The notes beneath the pieces are model-generated. The model searched no databases. It saw only the letters and a program-made list of their open reading frames with translations, and was not told the origin of the DNA. This document shows positions 32,656-44,623 of a stretch of DNA of 64,000 nucleotides, piece by piece. Location: positions 62,001 to 126,000 of the forward strand of contig ML986684.1 of the NCBI GenBank assembly GCA_010094045.1. The letters run 5' to 3'. Within the stretch, counting starts at the first letter, position 1. Every line of letters begins with the position of its first letter. Source of the stretch: Lojkania enalia (lineage: Eukaryota; Ascomycota; Dothideomycetes; Pleosporales). The position numbers and the translations under genes are program-made.

Positions 32656-33696
32656 CTACGTCGTCGTCATAGCTTGCTGATCCGTAGCCACCGAACGAAT
32701 TGAATACTTTGGGTCTCCCTCTGCTGTCACGTGCTCTGATCCTTGTTCTACATCTTCTCCTTTCGTCTCAACGCCGTCGTCTTCAAGCTCCGCAGTCCAT
32801 CTCATCGCCGGCACAATCCCTGCATCTTTTCCGTGATTTGCACCAAAGAAGCGTGCGAGTCCCACCACGCCAACGACGATATAGCATATCAGGACCGCGC
32901 GCGTCGCCATCCGTCCAGCCACGGGATCCAAATCCTTCGCCCATACAGACCCCAAGTAGATGCCTAGTCCCACTAGAAACGCACCCATGGACGCATTTAA
33001 GAGCTCCGGTGGGACAGAAAGTATAGCGCACGAGTAGAAGCTCGCATTCTTCCATCGCTGGTCCTCCAGAAATTGGATGATTTCTCGCTTGATGGTAGCT
33101 CTCTCTACTACGTTCGGGTTCTTCAGCCGGGGCCGGATGGTATTGTCGAAGGATGCATAGGCGGCTTTTGATGAGGGCTTGCTCGGCCAGTCCTTGACGT
33201 CGTCGGCGGTTGCGAGGGCGGTGAGCATGCGCTGGATCCGTGTGGAGAAGAAGACGGATAGGTAGCCAAATACTAGGTTGGTAATGAAGGCGCCTTAGGC
33301 TGTCCAGTGGACTTTATTCAAGTCCGGCAGGGTGAGCGCGGTGATAGCGACCTAGGCTATGATTGCACCTGTGACAACGAGGCTGTTGAAGTCGCTGACA
33401 AAGGCGTGCTTGAAGGCGAGTGGGTCCGAGTTGGCGGAGAGGGCAGACCGCTCCACTCTATCCATTGTGCGCAGAGTCGCGGAGAAAACGGTCACGGCTA
33501 TGAGGTATTTAATCGTGCTATTCTCTTCCGTAATACGCCGCGAGGCAGCATGACCGGCAATTCTACTGTAGATGGGGAATCCGTTGAGGGGATCGCGCAG
33601 GGGCCGTAGTCTGTTCCGGATTATGGGGATGAGCGATAGTAAAGACATGAGGCGACGAAGGCGTGACGCTATGGTAGCAAAGAATTGAAGTGACAA
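32656..33696 (-). pseudogene. Multi-pass membrane protein gene with two stops
   Basis: One continuous minus frame of about 346 codons is interrupted only by TAG at 33352-33354 and TAA at 33295-33297. It runs from a start near 33696 through MDRVERSALSANSDPLAFKH and SLVVTGAIIA[stop]VAITAL, then LPDLNKVHWTA[stop]GAF, FITNLVFGYLSVFFSTRIQR, MLTALATADDVKDWPSKPSS and FYSCAILSVPPELLNASMGA. It ends with AVLICYIVVGVVGLARFF and a polar tail. At least four hydrophobic helices are visible. Both stops fit single C-to-T changes of Gln codons (CAG, CAA), a CpA-to-TpA signature. The family is an uncharacterised fungal membrane protein; I do not know its function. Everything else is intact, so inactivation looks recent. 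A short isoform from the ATG at 33228 could still be made. Confidence 0.7.
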
Positions 33697-34656
33697 AAAG
33701 GCTTACTTATGACTTAATGGAAATGAACAAGAGTAATGGCAGATTACGCACGGTTCTTGTTATGCGATGGCGATGCTCGACATTGTGTAGCTGAAAATCT
33801 CGGTATTTAACTACCCCGAAATAGCAGAGTCTAGTGCGCCATCCGCGGTGGCTATCTTAATATATGTCTCGAACTGCTAAAGACTACTGGTAGAGTTGTG
33901 CTGGGAACTGACTGCCTTATGAACTTATACTAATTTATTTGAACATTTCCGAGGCAAGGAATAGAAAGGAAGAGCGGAAAAGGGATAGCTGAATTCAAGT
34001 AGTAGTTCGTACAAATGAAAATCTCTACGGGAAATGGGGATTAAACATAAATTACCATATTACTTTTCCTAAGACAAAGGCCTAGCAACCTCGACTACCT
34101 ATTAGCAAATGCATACATGCAAACTAATAAAAGCAATGCCTCGTAGTCAAAGGAAATTCAAAAAGACGTCGTTTTAATACTAGCTAGCTTTGTACCAATC
34201 AGTACATCGACTTCAACCCTACCACCCCGCAACCGCCGCCACGGAACGAGACTCGGCTCCAAGACTCTTCGCGGCTGCAGGTCCGCATCTCCAGGATTTG
34301 TCTCCCGCCATTCCTTGCATGGATATATGTCCCAGGTTCCAAGGCTTGCCAAGTTTCCACACAGCCTTCTCGAACAATTTTGTTCCGGTCCGGAAAATTA
34401 TCCCGTCGATCCACGCCTCGATTGACCAATCAAGAAAGTCGAAAAGGCTTGGCAACGGCCGGTGCAATATGATTTGGATGAATCCCATTTCTTGAGGACA
34501 CGAGAATGGACTTGTGTTCCGTTTCAGTTTCAGTTAGATTATGCGAAGGAAACCCCAGGAATATTTATTGTGACGTTATCCGCAGCAGTTACATTTCTAG
34601 GGGATTTGTGACCTCAAATTATTTTATACGTCTAGTAGTGTGTCCAATTAACGAAG
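33697..34656. other. Intergenic, promoter of the mannanase
   Basis: Short frames on both strands around 34158-34495 overlap each other and show no recognisable domain. The last 150 bp are the mannanase promoter and leader. Confidence 0.4.
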
Positions 34657-36127
34657 ATGCATTGCGGACTCTGGAAAATCGGTTTTCTGGGGGTGGGAGC
34701 CGCGGCTGCAGTCCTTAATAGTGTGACACCATCTGGTTTTGTCACAACCGACGGAACGAAATTCATGCTCGATGGGAAGAGTTTCTATTTTGCGGGTAGT
34801 AATGCGTATTACTTCCCATTCAACGAGGTGAGATACGATACTACAATAATAGCCGGACCTAAATTTGAGGTACCTCGCCCTAATCGATTACTGAAATTTT
34901 AAGCAGAAAGCCTCAGATGTAGAAGCTGGCCTCACTGCCGCAAAGAAAGCTGGCCTAAACGTATTCCGTACCTGGGGCTTCAACGATAAAAACAGAACCT
35001 ACAACCCAAACGGACTCCCGAAATACGGCGATGAGGGCGCTGGCGCAACACCAAACGTTATGCAATGGTGGGCCAACGGCGCCAGCGAGATTAACCCCTC
35101 CCCATTTGATAAAGTGGTTGAAGCTGCACAAAAGACGGGTATCAAGCTTGTTGTTGCCCTGACAAATAATTGGGCGGATTACGGCGGCATGGACGTTTAT
35201 ACCGTACAGCTAGGCGGGAAATACCACGATGATGTATATGTACTCCTTAAAATCGGCAGAGGATAACAGCTCACCTTGACAGTTCTACCGGGAGCCCCGA
35301 ATTAAAGACGCTTTCAAACGCTATGTCAAAGAAGTTGTAACCCGCTACGCCGATTCGCCTGCAATCATGGCCTGGGAGCTCGCCAATGAGCCGCGCTGCG
35401 GTGCCGATGGTGTTCGCAATCTTCCTCGCAGCACCAACTGCACGACTTCCACTATCACAAGCTGGACTAATGAGATGAGTACGTATATCAAGAGCCTTGA
35501 TAGCAACCATCTTGTTACGTGGGGCGGTGAGGGCGGGTTTAACCGTGAGTCGAATGATGGATTTTACAACGGCTATGACGGCGGGGACTTTGATGCTGAA
35601 CTCGCGCTTGAGAATGTCGATTTCGGGACGTTTCACAGTTATCCGGATTGGTGGGGTAAGACGGTGGAATGGACTAATCAGTGGATTAGGGATCATGCGG
35701 AGGTAATGAGGAAGGTTGGGAAGCCGGTCGTTCATGAAGAATATGGTAGGTTGGATGGGCTAAACTTGTTTGAAGTAGTGGCACTAATTGATTGATAGGA
35801 TGGCTAACTCCGGAGAAGCGTAAGGAGTATCTTGGAACATCAGCGGATACTACCCGAATAGAAGCGCTTTCGCTTTGGCAGGCAACATCTCTAGAAGAAA
35901 AGATTTCGGATATGTACTGGCAGTTCGGATTCTCGGGATACTCATATGGTAGGAATCATGACGATGGCTTCACCATCTTTCTTGAAGAGTGAGTTGGCCC
36001 GCACCGCATTTATCCGCATACTGATCGGTGGTGTTGCAGTGATGAAGCGAAGCCGCTGGTATACGAACATGCCGCGGCGGTGAATGCGTTGAATGCAGAT
36101 AACACGACTGCTGGAAAGAATTGGTAG
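34657..36127 (+). CDS. Secreted GH5 endo-1,4-beta-mannanase
   Basis: Five exons (34657-34827, 34907-35233, 35283-35745, 35799-35988, 36040-36127) give 412 residues. A signal peptide ([20 protein letters not shown]) precedes [20 protein letters not shown] and [10 protein letters not shown], the start of the GH5 barrel (subfamily 7 type). The acid/base glutamate sits in [12 protein letters not shown] and the nucleophile in KPVVHEEYG; between them lie [18 protein letters not shown] and [14 protein letters not shown]. The C-terminal [20 protein letters not shown] completes the barrel. The enzyme cuts beta-1,4-mannan outside the cell. No carbohydrate-binding module is present. A sugar transporter lies 2.1 kb downstream on the same strand, which would fit uptake of the released sugars. 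All five exons are free of stops. Confidence 0.92.
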
Positions 36128-38251
36128 AAACTATCTCTTAACAATTTATTGTAAAGAACATCAAGGAGTAAATGCTCTTGATGTAGTATATCTGCTGTAA
36201 GTCGTTGCGTTCTACGACCACCATGTGGAATATATAACTTTGGAGACTAAAAGTTGATGAAGTATTCTAGAGTCGGGCGAATTCCTTTATTGAAGTCTCT
36301 AAGGCAATTTCTCAAATCTAAAATCTTCTACATAAATTTCCACTAGACTTACGAACTCGGTGTTCTTCTAATAAACCCGCATGTGGTTTTACTATTCCAC
36401 TAAGGGTATCCCTATCGAAAAGCAGGTCTTTCATCCGAAGCCGCAGCTACGAAGGAGACAGCGAGCTAGAGCATCAAAAAGTGGAACGAGGGTGACATGA
36501 ACAAAGCGGGAATCAAACGCAGAAATGGAAATAATGGGGAGCAAAAGCGGATAACTAGGACGACGCCACGACGGCGCCAAGCACGGTACTTTAACTGCCA
36601 AGCAGGTGATACATAGTAAGAGCATTATTAGCCAGAGATGGCTGCCATCAGCGGAAAGTCTCGGAGACTGCTGAGCGCGCCTAGAGACGCATTCGCGCTG
36701 ATATCGCCACTAGGAGTTCCTCTGAAACAATCAGAACCCCCGCACTTCTGCATCTTGGGGGCTATCTAGCTCGCTTAGCCTAGGCACTTCAGATGTCGAC
36801 CGTGACACTAGCTGGCAACCCCACGCCTCATTTGGCTCGTGTGCTTAAACTCGGGAAATGCTCTGCAAGTTTACTAGCCTAAAAAATACTATGCTACAGT
36901 TCCCTTGAGGGTGCCTTCATCGAGACTGAGCATTGGCGATCCAAAGACAAGACGGACTGGGCGCTGCTGCTCAGGGTGGAAGAGGTGAGTGACGGTCCAA
37001 AAGCGGACCACCCGAGAGGCAGTTCTGCGAGAGAGCTGGATCAAGATGGCAATTATGGGAAGAATTGAGACTTGTGACCTCAAAACTGTGGACTGTGGAC
37101 TGTGGACTGTGGGGCTGTGAGGTAATCATCTACAACAACAACCCGGCTTGGTAATTGACGTGCTCAGTGCACTGTTGAGCCCGACCGAGAATTTACACAA
37201 GGGGATCCACTTCTGCCGTATGTATGGAAGCGAATTATCCTGCAGGACGGCTCGGGGCCAGCGTGCCGGGGCCATGATCGATTCAGTTCTCATCTACAGA
37301 AACGATTCGCATTTGCTGGTTCATGTTGGAGGTGCAGACAGGCTCGTGTGGGAGTAAGAAGCAACGCCACAAGCTCTCGTGTGAGTGCTTGTTCAGGCTG
37401 GGGGCGATATGATGAAGCAAGAAGTGGGCTTGCCTTCTTAGAAAGGCCCGCTGCTTAGCCGAACCTCGTGTACAGTTATGCATACGCCCGTCTTCGTATT
37501 GCGCGCTCCAATTGAATTATCGCCCTCTGCATCACGGCACTGCAGCAAAGTGGCAGGATAGATTGGGTGGCAATGCTGACGGGCGTCCAGCCTCTAGCGG
37601 AGTGAATAATACGTCTGGCGAGGCACAAAATGCCAACAGGTAAGAAATAGATAAAGGATAAAGGGGAGGTGGCGGACTGGGGAAATATCCAACAATATGT
37701 TCGTCTCCTCCCCATCTCCCAGGCTCCGTGATTTCCGCTGTCCAGGCTCAAGATCACACAACATTAATTAGGCATCCAGGATGACTGTTGGGTTCTTTAT
37801 TCTCTTGAAAGACAGGAAACCTGTATCAGAACAGGGCACCACGTGCGGACCGGTATTGCGGGTGCCAAGGGAACATCCAGCGGGCGGGGCGGGCGGCGAT
37901 TCGTGGGGAAACGATTTATCCAGACACGGGGCAGTTCCTTTCCACCTTTTCCCCAGGCGCCAAGCCGCTAGGTTAATATACCAGGCTCTGCGGCTCTCTC
38001 GCCGGAATTGGCGGCTACTATATCCGCCTTATTGATATCAATTCATCGGCAAGTCTGGGGAGGACAAGCCGGGGAGTTGGATCTCTGTCTGGGCAACCTT
38101 GTTTGCTTTGTGAGCTCTTATGGAGTTATAAGTTGTTCTGGTAACCACCATGATTTAGGACGCTACGTCTGAGTCGAGGGTTCTCTTGATTCTTGTCTTT
38201 TTGACGCATTTCTTGTCTCTGTTGCTGCTCTGTTCTTGACGTTTCGAGACG
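36128..38251. other. Long intergenic region, mannanase to transporter
   Basis: About 2.1 kb without a supportable gene. It holds a short heptamer array at 37086-37113. The last few hundred bases are the transporter promoter. Open frames up to 93 codons show no family features. Confidence 0.45.
37086..37113. repeat. Heptamer microsatellite (ctgtgga)4
   Basis: Three exact ctgtgga units and a fourth ending in ggg, seen directly. Confidence 0.9.
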
Positions 38252-40132
38252 ATGGCCATCATCAGGACCGGTAATGGAGCCTCAGACCCCATCCTCACGC
38301 GCATGGTCGCTGAGGACAAGGTACCGTGGTATAGGAAGAAAAACCTTCGAATCATGTACCTATATCTCTTTCTCTGCTGCATGGGAGTTGAGATGACCTC
38401 CGGTTTCGACTCGCAGCTCATCAACACGCTCCAGTTCTCTCAGCCATTCAACAAGTGTAAATCTGGAATCTCGACGATGCTAGCCGAAGATTGTGCTAAT
38501 TTCTGTTAGACTTCGGCAATGGATATACAGATTCAAAGGGCAAGTGGGCGATCGAGGCAGGTCTTCTTGGCTTCATCTCCTCCTGCTACCAGCTTGGTTC
38601 CATCCTCGGCGTTCCAATCGCTCCATGGTTTAACCAAAGATTTGGAAGACGTTGGTCGATCATGACCGGCTCGATTATTATGTGCGTGGGAGCCATCCTG
38701 CAAGGATTCTCGCAGCACGGTAAGCACTATCATGAATCTTGTCTCCTTTATAGTCTGCTAATCCTATGGCAAGTGGCCATGTACATCATTGCGCGTATGC
38801 TCTTGGGCGTCGGTATCGTCTTCGCTATCATATCCGGGTCGTCTATGATCGGAGAGTTGGGTTATCCCAAAGAGCGTCCCATTTTAACGTCTCTTTTCAA
38901 CGCGTCTTACTTCATTGGTGCCATCGTTGCTGCAGGCATTTCTATCAGGACGGTTAACATCAAAGGAGACTGGAGTTGGCGTCTTCCGTCACTTCTACAG
39001 ATTTGCCCATCTCTTCTTCAGATTATATTCGTCTTGTAAGGCACGATATTAGAACGCCTGATCAACCACATGACTAACGTATTGGCCTAGCTTGCTCCCA
39101 GAAAGCCCTCGTTGGCTTATCAGCATGGATCGTGACGATGAAGCTTTTGCCATTCTCACCAAGTATCACGCAGAAGGCGATGCTAATTCACAGATTGTGC
39201 ACGCTGAGATGGCACAGATCAGAGCCACTATCAAGCTCGAGATGGAGAACTCAAAGCAGTCCTGGATGGATATGGTTCGAACCGCTGGTATGCGGCGTCG
39301 TGTCCTGATCTCCACTTTCCTCGGACTTTTCACTCAAATGAGCGGCAACACCCTCCTTTCCTACTACTCAAACCTCCTTTTCGAGATGATGGGATACACA
39401 TCTAACTTTGCCAAGACGAGAATCAACATCGCCAATCAGTGCTGGAGCTTGATCAATGGCACGATTATTGCACTTATCGTCACCCGCTTCCGCCGGCGAT
39501 GGATGTTCATGTTATCTTCATCAAGCATGCTGATGGTATTTATTGGCATGACTGTCTGCTTCGAGCGCCTCCGCTATGCTAAGGACCGCGGATTTAGAAA
39601 CCAATCGGCAGCTATCGGAGCACTGTTCTTTTACTTCGCGTACTCACCGTGCTACAACATTGGCAACAACTCTTTGACATACAGTACGTTCGTAAACCTT
39701 TTGATTTCTCCTTTACTGACAATATTCAGCGTACCTCGTCGAAATATTCCCATATGCCCAGCGTACCATGGGTATCGGAATCGAGCAAATTTTTGGGAAG
39801 TGCGCTGGTTTCTTCTCTACTAACGTTAACCCCATTGCTCTTACCCACATCGGTTGGAAATATTTCGCCATTTACTGTGGCTGGATTTTCTTCGAATTTC
39901 TTTTCGTCTTCACCTTCTACCCCGAAACGTACAACCGTACGCTCGAAGAATTGGCATTCTGTAAGTCCTCCCTAGCCTATCTCCAACTACGGGCGATTAT
40001 TGACGAGTATAAACAGTGTTCGAAGACAAGGAGCTTGCTGATAAGGCCGTTGCTGCTGTCGAAAAGGAGATTCACGAGAGCGATGGCAATGTTGAGAAGA
40101 CAGGCGCAACGACGATTGAACGCGCAGTGTAA
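38252..40132 (+). CDS. MFS sugar transporter (lactose permease-like)
   Basis: Six exons (38252-38456, 38510-38719, 38774-39035, 39091-39683, 39730-39960, 40017-40132) give 538 residues with twelve predicted membrane helices. Sugar-porter signatures are present: GFDSQLINTLQ in helix 1, RFGRRWSIMTGSIIMCVGA after helix 2, ARMLLGVGIVFAIISG, LPESPRWLIS at the end of helix 6, the central loop, SLTYTYLVEIFPYAQRTMGI and FYPETYNRTLEELAF after helix 12. It is a plasma-membrane proton symporter for a hexose or disaccharide by family; the substrate cannot be told, though the mannanase upstream suggests mannose, mannobiose or cellobiose-type sugars. The C-terminal tail is cytoplasmic and charged. The third intron acceptor is CAAG at 38773 with a tgctaat branch site. 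Confidence 0.93.
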
Positions 40133-41058
40133 GCCATAGACGGCGAGTTTGCAAGGAACTGTAATTGGAAGAGCCTTTGAATCCTTTATTGAATAGATGC
40201 AATAGAGGAATTTACGCCTGGATACTTCCTAAGACTAGTGTTATCAAACCTATGTTGCAGACTGACATAACTTACTACCATATCACGCGCTTTGGTCTGT
40301 CATAATTGTTCTGATATTCACACTAATCCTGGTCACGTGAACATTTGTCCCTAGACCTTATGCTACTCATCTCAGAGCGACCGACTTGTGCAAGCCTCTA
40401 CAGTTGTGTGAGAGGACTAGGCAGATTGCCTCTAAGTGGTGTCGCACTTTGCCACAATATAAGACGGATAACGAAACTATATCCTAGGCGAACTGACAGA
40501 GCTCGCAGATACGGAAAAATCTAGAAGAGTGTATGCGATGTAAATTACTTCTGGCATTTAGTTCTTATACGATGAGATACGATTGGGTATCCGCCATTGG
40601 AGACGAGAACTCTGGCCGAGTTCGGATGTTGAAGAAATATTTGGGCATTCCTAGTTTCCTGGCGTACGGTGTAGATAGAAAAGGAAAGTAACCTCCTTAA
40701 CTCAATAAAATCTGGCCCTTTCTAAGTCGATATCTTGTAAATCGTCGTTCGAAGGCTCTATCTTCATAGTCGAAATTTTCATGGACTCCTTCCAACGCCG
40801 GTGAAGATCTCTACTTCTGGGTCTCACGTCTCCCAATGGGCCACCTAATGTCAGTATTGCGAGGTATCTATGCCTATCTCGGATCAGAATTTTAGAGACG
40901 TTTGCGTCAGGGGTTGTCCCACTATATGTGTACCCGTTCCTTACAGATGACGCCTGCTGCGCTAACTAGGAACATGCATAGTGGCTTGGCAGCCAGTGTT
41001 TTCGAGCCTTCCACACCGATACAACATCGCAATCGACTACTGTACGTCGACATCAATT
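40133..41058. other. Intergenic, nothing recognised
   Basis: No gene or repeat supported. Confidence 0.4.
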
Positions 41059-41658
41059 ATGGACACCTCATCAACAAGTCTGAAATCCCAGTCGAGATAT
41101 CCTTCCAGGCGGGGACGGGACAGCGGAAAGGGTGCTCAAAACAATTCAGCCCTGGATCCGGTAGATTCTGAAATTGCCAAGACCGTCGAGCGCGCTACCA
41201 TAATCGACGAAGCCGGCATCCAAGCAGAGATTGTCGATTCCAAAAGTCGACGCCCCCGGAGGTTGAAGGCTGGAAACCGCATGTCGGAGTTAATTGCTCG
41301 AGCCGCCGAAGAAGAGGACGAAGACGCCGATGATGAGGAGTTCACCCCCAACACTACCAATGACCAAGATGATGTATCTTCATCTAAGGATGATGATGGA
41401 AACGAGGACAGCGATGGGGATTCAGATACCGAGGAAGAAAGCCTGACCCAGTTGCTGGTGCCTAGCAAACGGACAGCGGGAGAATGCGGACTTCTCGAGA
41501 GGGCCAACTCACCTAAACGACGCAATACACCGCCAGTCACGGTAACTTCTAGCAGAGCTGCAAGTCGACAAAATAAGAGCAATACTCCGAGTGGTGAGCC
41601 AAAAAAGAGAATCACACGAACTACTATTTCTGTGAAAAGGGAAACTCGACGGTCGTAA
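41059..41658 (+). CDS. Disordered acidic/basic protein, hypothetical
   Basis: An open frame of 199 residues from MDTSSTSLKSQSRYPSRRG. The middle is an acidic tract (EEEDEDADDEEFTPN, then KDDDGNEDSDGDSDTEEES), flanked by basic stretches (SKSRRPRRLKAGNRM; NSPKRRNTPPV; EPKKRITRTTISVKRETRRS). This layout is common in nuclear or nucleolar proteins. No domain is recognised. An in-frame upstream ATG at 40981 would add 26 residues. The frame holds no stop for over 670 bp, so it is probably a gene or a piece of one; it may be a relic of a larger protein. Confidence 0.45.
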   Translation: MDTSSTSLKSQSRYPSRRGRDSGKGAQNNSALDPVDSEIAKTVERATIIDEAGIQAEIVDSKSRRPRRLKAGNRMSELIARAAEEEDEDADDEEFTPNTTNDQDDVSSSKDDDGNEDSDGDSDTEEESLTQLLVPSKRTAGECGLLERANSPKRRNTPPVTVTSSRAASRQNKSNTPSGEPKKRITRTTISVKRETRRS

Positions 41659-42934
41659 CACCTCCAAGCGCGATTTGCTCTTACGTACCTGAGTTTGGTA
41701 ATGGGTAATCATGAATGGCATGCTGTCTATTGACCCTTTCGAGGGTGTTTACCGGAGACAGTGATATAATGGTTGAAGTAGTATTGATAGCTTTCTATTC
41801 AATGTGGTTTTGTGAGCCAAGCTTTCTGTACACTTGCTTTATATTACCGTTTAACAGCCGTCGAACGAAGGGCGAATTTAATCAGCAATGTACCTTAACT
41901 GAATGTGACTATCTATAGGGGGCTATGAGATTCATAGGTTGAGCCACTGACGAAGGCTGCTGCTAGCCAATGAGTGCTGTACCCTTTCGACGCTCGACGT
42001 TAGGTTTTGCTTGACGCTATCATCAACAACCCAAGTTTTCTACAACAAAAGACCCATGAAATCTTTTTGTGTAGAATATCCTGAAATGAGTAAAACTAAA
42101 ACTGGACGGCTTATTCTCTTCGGGATTTATTGTATATGATAATAAGTCGAGATATTTATACTATAGTTTACGGGGTACCGTCTATCTTAAATGATGCTAC
42201 GTAGACATCCGGCCAATATAATTTTATGCTCCAGTCTTCTACCTTTCTAAATTCACACTTTCAACTTAAGTCTTGCAACTTTAGTCCTTATGCCAAGCGC
42301 CTGATTGGGAACATGGCGAATCGACATTGGTGCCGCATTAGTTGAGTATGGCCCCTCTTTCGCTTATAGTGCAGCCCCCCCTGAGCTGAAAGGGCTAGAT
42401 GTTATACGTTAAGCTAGTCGCATGTTAACTAGTTAAAGCTAAGCAATTGTTTTATTCCACATGCAGCATGTACGTGACCCTTTACTATTCTATTACTCGA
42501 TTGTTGTTGCAATAGCTGTTCAAAGTACTTAGCTTCCAAGCTATCCTTGTTTCTTGTGAAAAGATAGCCAATAGCCTCCAGCGTGCAAAGTCACAACTCC
42601 GCTAAATATCGTGAATTGTGCTCAATTTCCCAGCCTCAGGGGAAACAATAAATCTCATATACTCTATTTTCTTAGAATTGTTGTTATGTACGACGTATAA
42701 TGTGTGAAACCGTGCTAGATATTTAAATCTGATATATCGTGGCATGAGTTTTGTCAGAGTTGTTGATTTCGGCGATTTTTTGTCTGATACAAGTGCAATC
42801 AATCAGGCCTTCCACTCGTTACATTATAGCACATCATTCTCACTGCAAAATGATTCCCCCATTCATTTATCTGGCGTTCATTCCGTACATAGTTTAAACC
42901 GTCTCTCGACGTTTGAGGCCGTCGCGTTGGTCAC
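41659..42934. other. AT-rich intergenic region
   Basis: No gene seen. The right edge may hold the lost 5' part of the chitin-binding relic. Confidence 0.4.
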
Positions 42935-43600
42935 GATGGAAGCAATGTGAGTCCAGATGCCCGTTGCGGTGGCTCCTAGGGCTATAAATGAGCTGGTTCC
43001 GGCTTTGGGAACCGCTGCCCTCAGTATTTTTGGTGTGAAGATAGTCAAACATACTGTGGGCATGGCTGTTAATCGTCGTATGGATACTGTAAGGCCTCTA
43101 GCGCGACCCTACCAGCCAGCAGATCTAGAGAAATTAGTCCTGACTCTACTTGTGGTGGATCTGGGGGCTATACCGCCCCCTGGCAAACGTTGTAGCTAGT
43201 ATAGATGGTGTAGAGATACTTCGGCGCACTGCGGCAAGAGTTGTCAGCCAAATTTTGACATAGGCTCCGCTCCACTATCATCGTTGCAGCAAGCTAGTGG
43301 AGCTTCGTCCTCTTCGAAAGGTAGCAACCAGTCACCGATTTCTTCTAGCTACAAGTTTGTTGCAAGTAGCCAGATGCATGAGTCATACTCATCATCTATC
43401 AAGTCAAGCTCCGCACATACGAGTCACCCTGCCTCTCCTAACCAGACGTCTTCGTCATACAAAGTTGTCAGTCAAAATCCAACAAGTTGTGCAAAGTCTA
43501 GCTCAGAGTCGTCAGTCTCCAAATCACCCTGTTCGGTCTCCCAGACTCCTAGCAGAAGCCAGACTCAAGCGCACTCATCGGCCCGGGAATATATTTTAGA
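42935..43600 (+). pseudogene. Hevein-type chitin-binding protein relic
   Basis: Two ChtBD1 (PF00187) modules in decay. The first reads SPDARCGGS[stop]GYK[stop]AGSGFG, NRCPQYFWCEDSQTYCGHGC and then a stop, before SSYGYC. The second starts SPDSTCGGSGGYTAP, shifts frame, and resumes as RCS[stop]YRWCRDTSAHCGKSC. A Ser/Thr-rich linker follows from 43284 with no stop for over 100 codons. The Cys spacing and the aromatic Y/W-C pattern that contacts chitin are recognisable. A dispersed repeat (43601) begins exactly where the linker ends, so the rest of the gene (possibly a deacetylase or chitinase domain) has been lost or displaced. Stops are TAG, TGA and TAA, fitting C-to-T or G-to-A mutation. Confidence 0.65.
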
Positions 43601-43931
43601 TGTTATGGGGATTTTGGCTAGTCTGCCGAGCTGTATCAGATATCGACGTACGATATCACGGTCGATATCACGCCGGATATCACGCTGGATATCAGCTGAT
43701 ATACCCCTTTTTCATGTACATAAATATGGCCCGCTGGCCATCTTCAATTGTTACGGCTAAGCTATTCACAGTTAGCCCCTTGGCAGGTCCAGGGATATAT
43801 ATGTAGCATGTCTCGCATTTCTAGTCAATAGACGCAGTTTTCCAACCCTCATCAGAGCTAGCTAGCTCTGACATCAATCAACCAGTTCAGCTCCTCATCT
43901 CCCTCCCTGAGACAAGATTCGCCTCTCACCA
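43601..43931 (-). repeat. GATATC-type short repeat, copy B, interrupted
   Basis: Inverted copy of the 200 bp element found at 13264 and 60334; its own sequence totals 201 bp plus a 125 bp insertion and a 5 bp duplication. Ends are TGTTATGGGG and CTCTCACCA. A taga tetranucleotide is present on both sides, weaker than the flanks of the other copies. Confidence 0.8.
43749..43873. mobile_element. Solo LTR-like insertion nested in the short repeat
   Basis: 125 bp starting TGTTACGG and ending TCTGACA, bounded by tcaat at 43744-43748 and 43874-43878. The other two copies of the host repeat are empty at this point and carry tcaat once, so the insertion and its 5 bp duplication are proved by comparison. 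Confidence 0.85.
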
Positions 43932-44071
43932 TAGAATAGCTAGACGGCGAACGAGCTCGGTATTAAGTGGCTAGTGTAATTAATAGGTATATAAAGGATT
44001 GTGTAGTAGGCATGCGATGTCCTAGTTATATATAGCAATTAGAGCTATATAAGGAAAAAAATTTTTTTTTT

Positions 44072-44623
44072 TTCATCACGCTCTACATATCACCGCATTC
44101 GTCCCATCTATTACAACTAGTTAATATGGACTGCCTGCCATTGAAGAAGAGCTATAGCCGCCAGGTTAAGGTTCTGATTCGTACCAATATCCACCACGTC
44201 ACTAAAATCGAATTCCTACCACTATATAAGGCAGTCTATCAAGCATCTATTACAGAGAGCAATATTCCAGCAGGCAATTGAGACGTTAGACTAGTTCTAT
44301 TCAATCCAGATTCCACACTATCAAAGCTCTATATTAAGCTTCAAACGCTATTACCTCAGGCCGTTAATACTCAATGGGAGTTAAAAACACCAAGCCATAT
44401 ATCTAAATTAAAATCTTAAGCAGCCTTTATTCGCGAGAGAATTCAAAGGTATTAGAATAGCTTACCTAGTTTAATTACTGATTCGATTAATTGAATAGCT
44501 GAGGTTGCTAAATTAATAATGCATTCTAGCATCTTATTGTGTAAGCAGGTTGCGCGGCTTCGGAGGGCGGGTGGGGCTGCCTCGGGGAGTGGGGGGCGTA
44601 AAATGGGGCATATACGGGGGTAA
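44072..44623 (+). pseudogene. Pogo/Fot1-type transposase, C-terminal relic
   Basis: The frame reads ITLYISPHSSHLLQLVNMDC and LPLKKSYSRQVKVLIRTNIH, then KIEFLPLYKAVYQASITESN, KLYIKLQTLLPQAVN and WELKTPSHISKLKS. This is the end of the DDE domain and the C-terminal tail of Tc1/mariner-pogo transposases of the fungal Fot/Pot group. TGA, TAA and TAG codons interrupt it. The N-terminal DNA-binding and catalytic parts are missing. No terminal inverted repeats were found. Confidence 0.7.

Noticed and set aside
42957..43199. Plus-strand frame MPVAVAPRAINELV as a gene
   Set aside because: It is out of frame with the two hevein modules, whose cysteine spacing is recognisable in the neighbouring frame.
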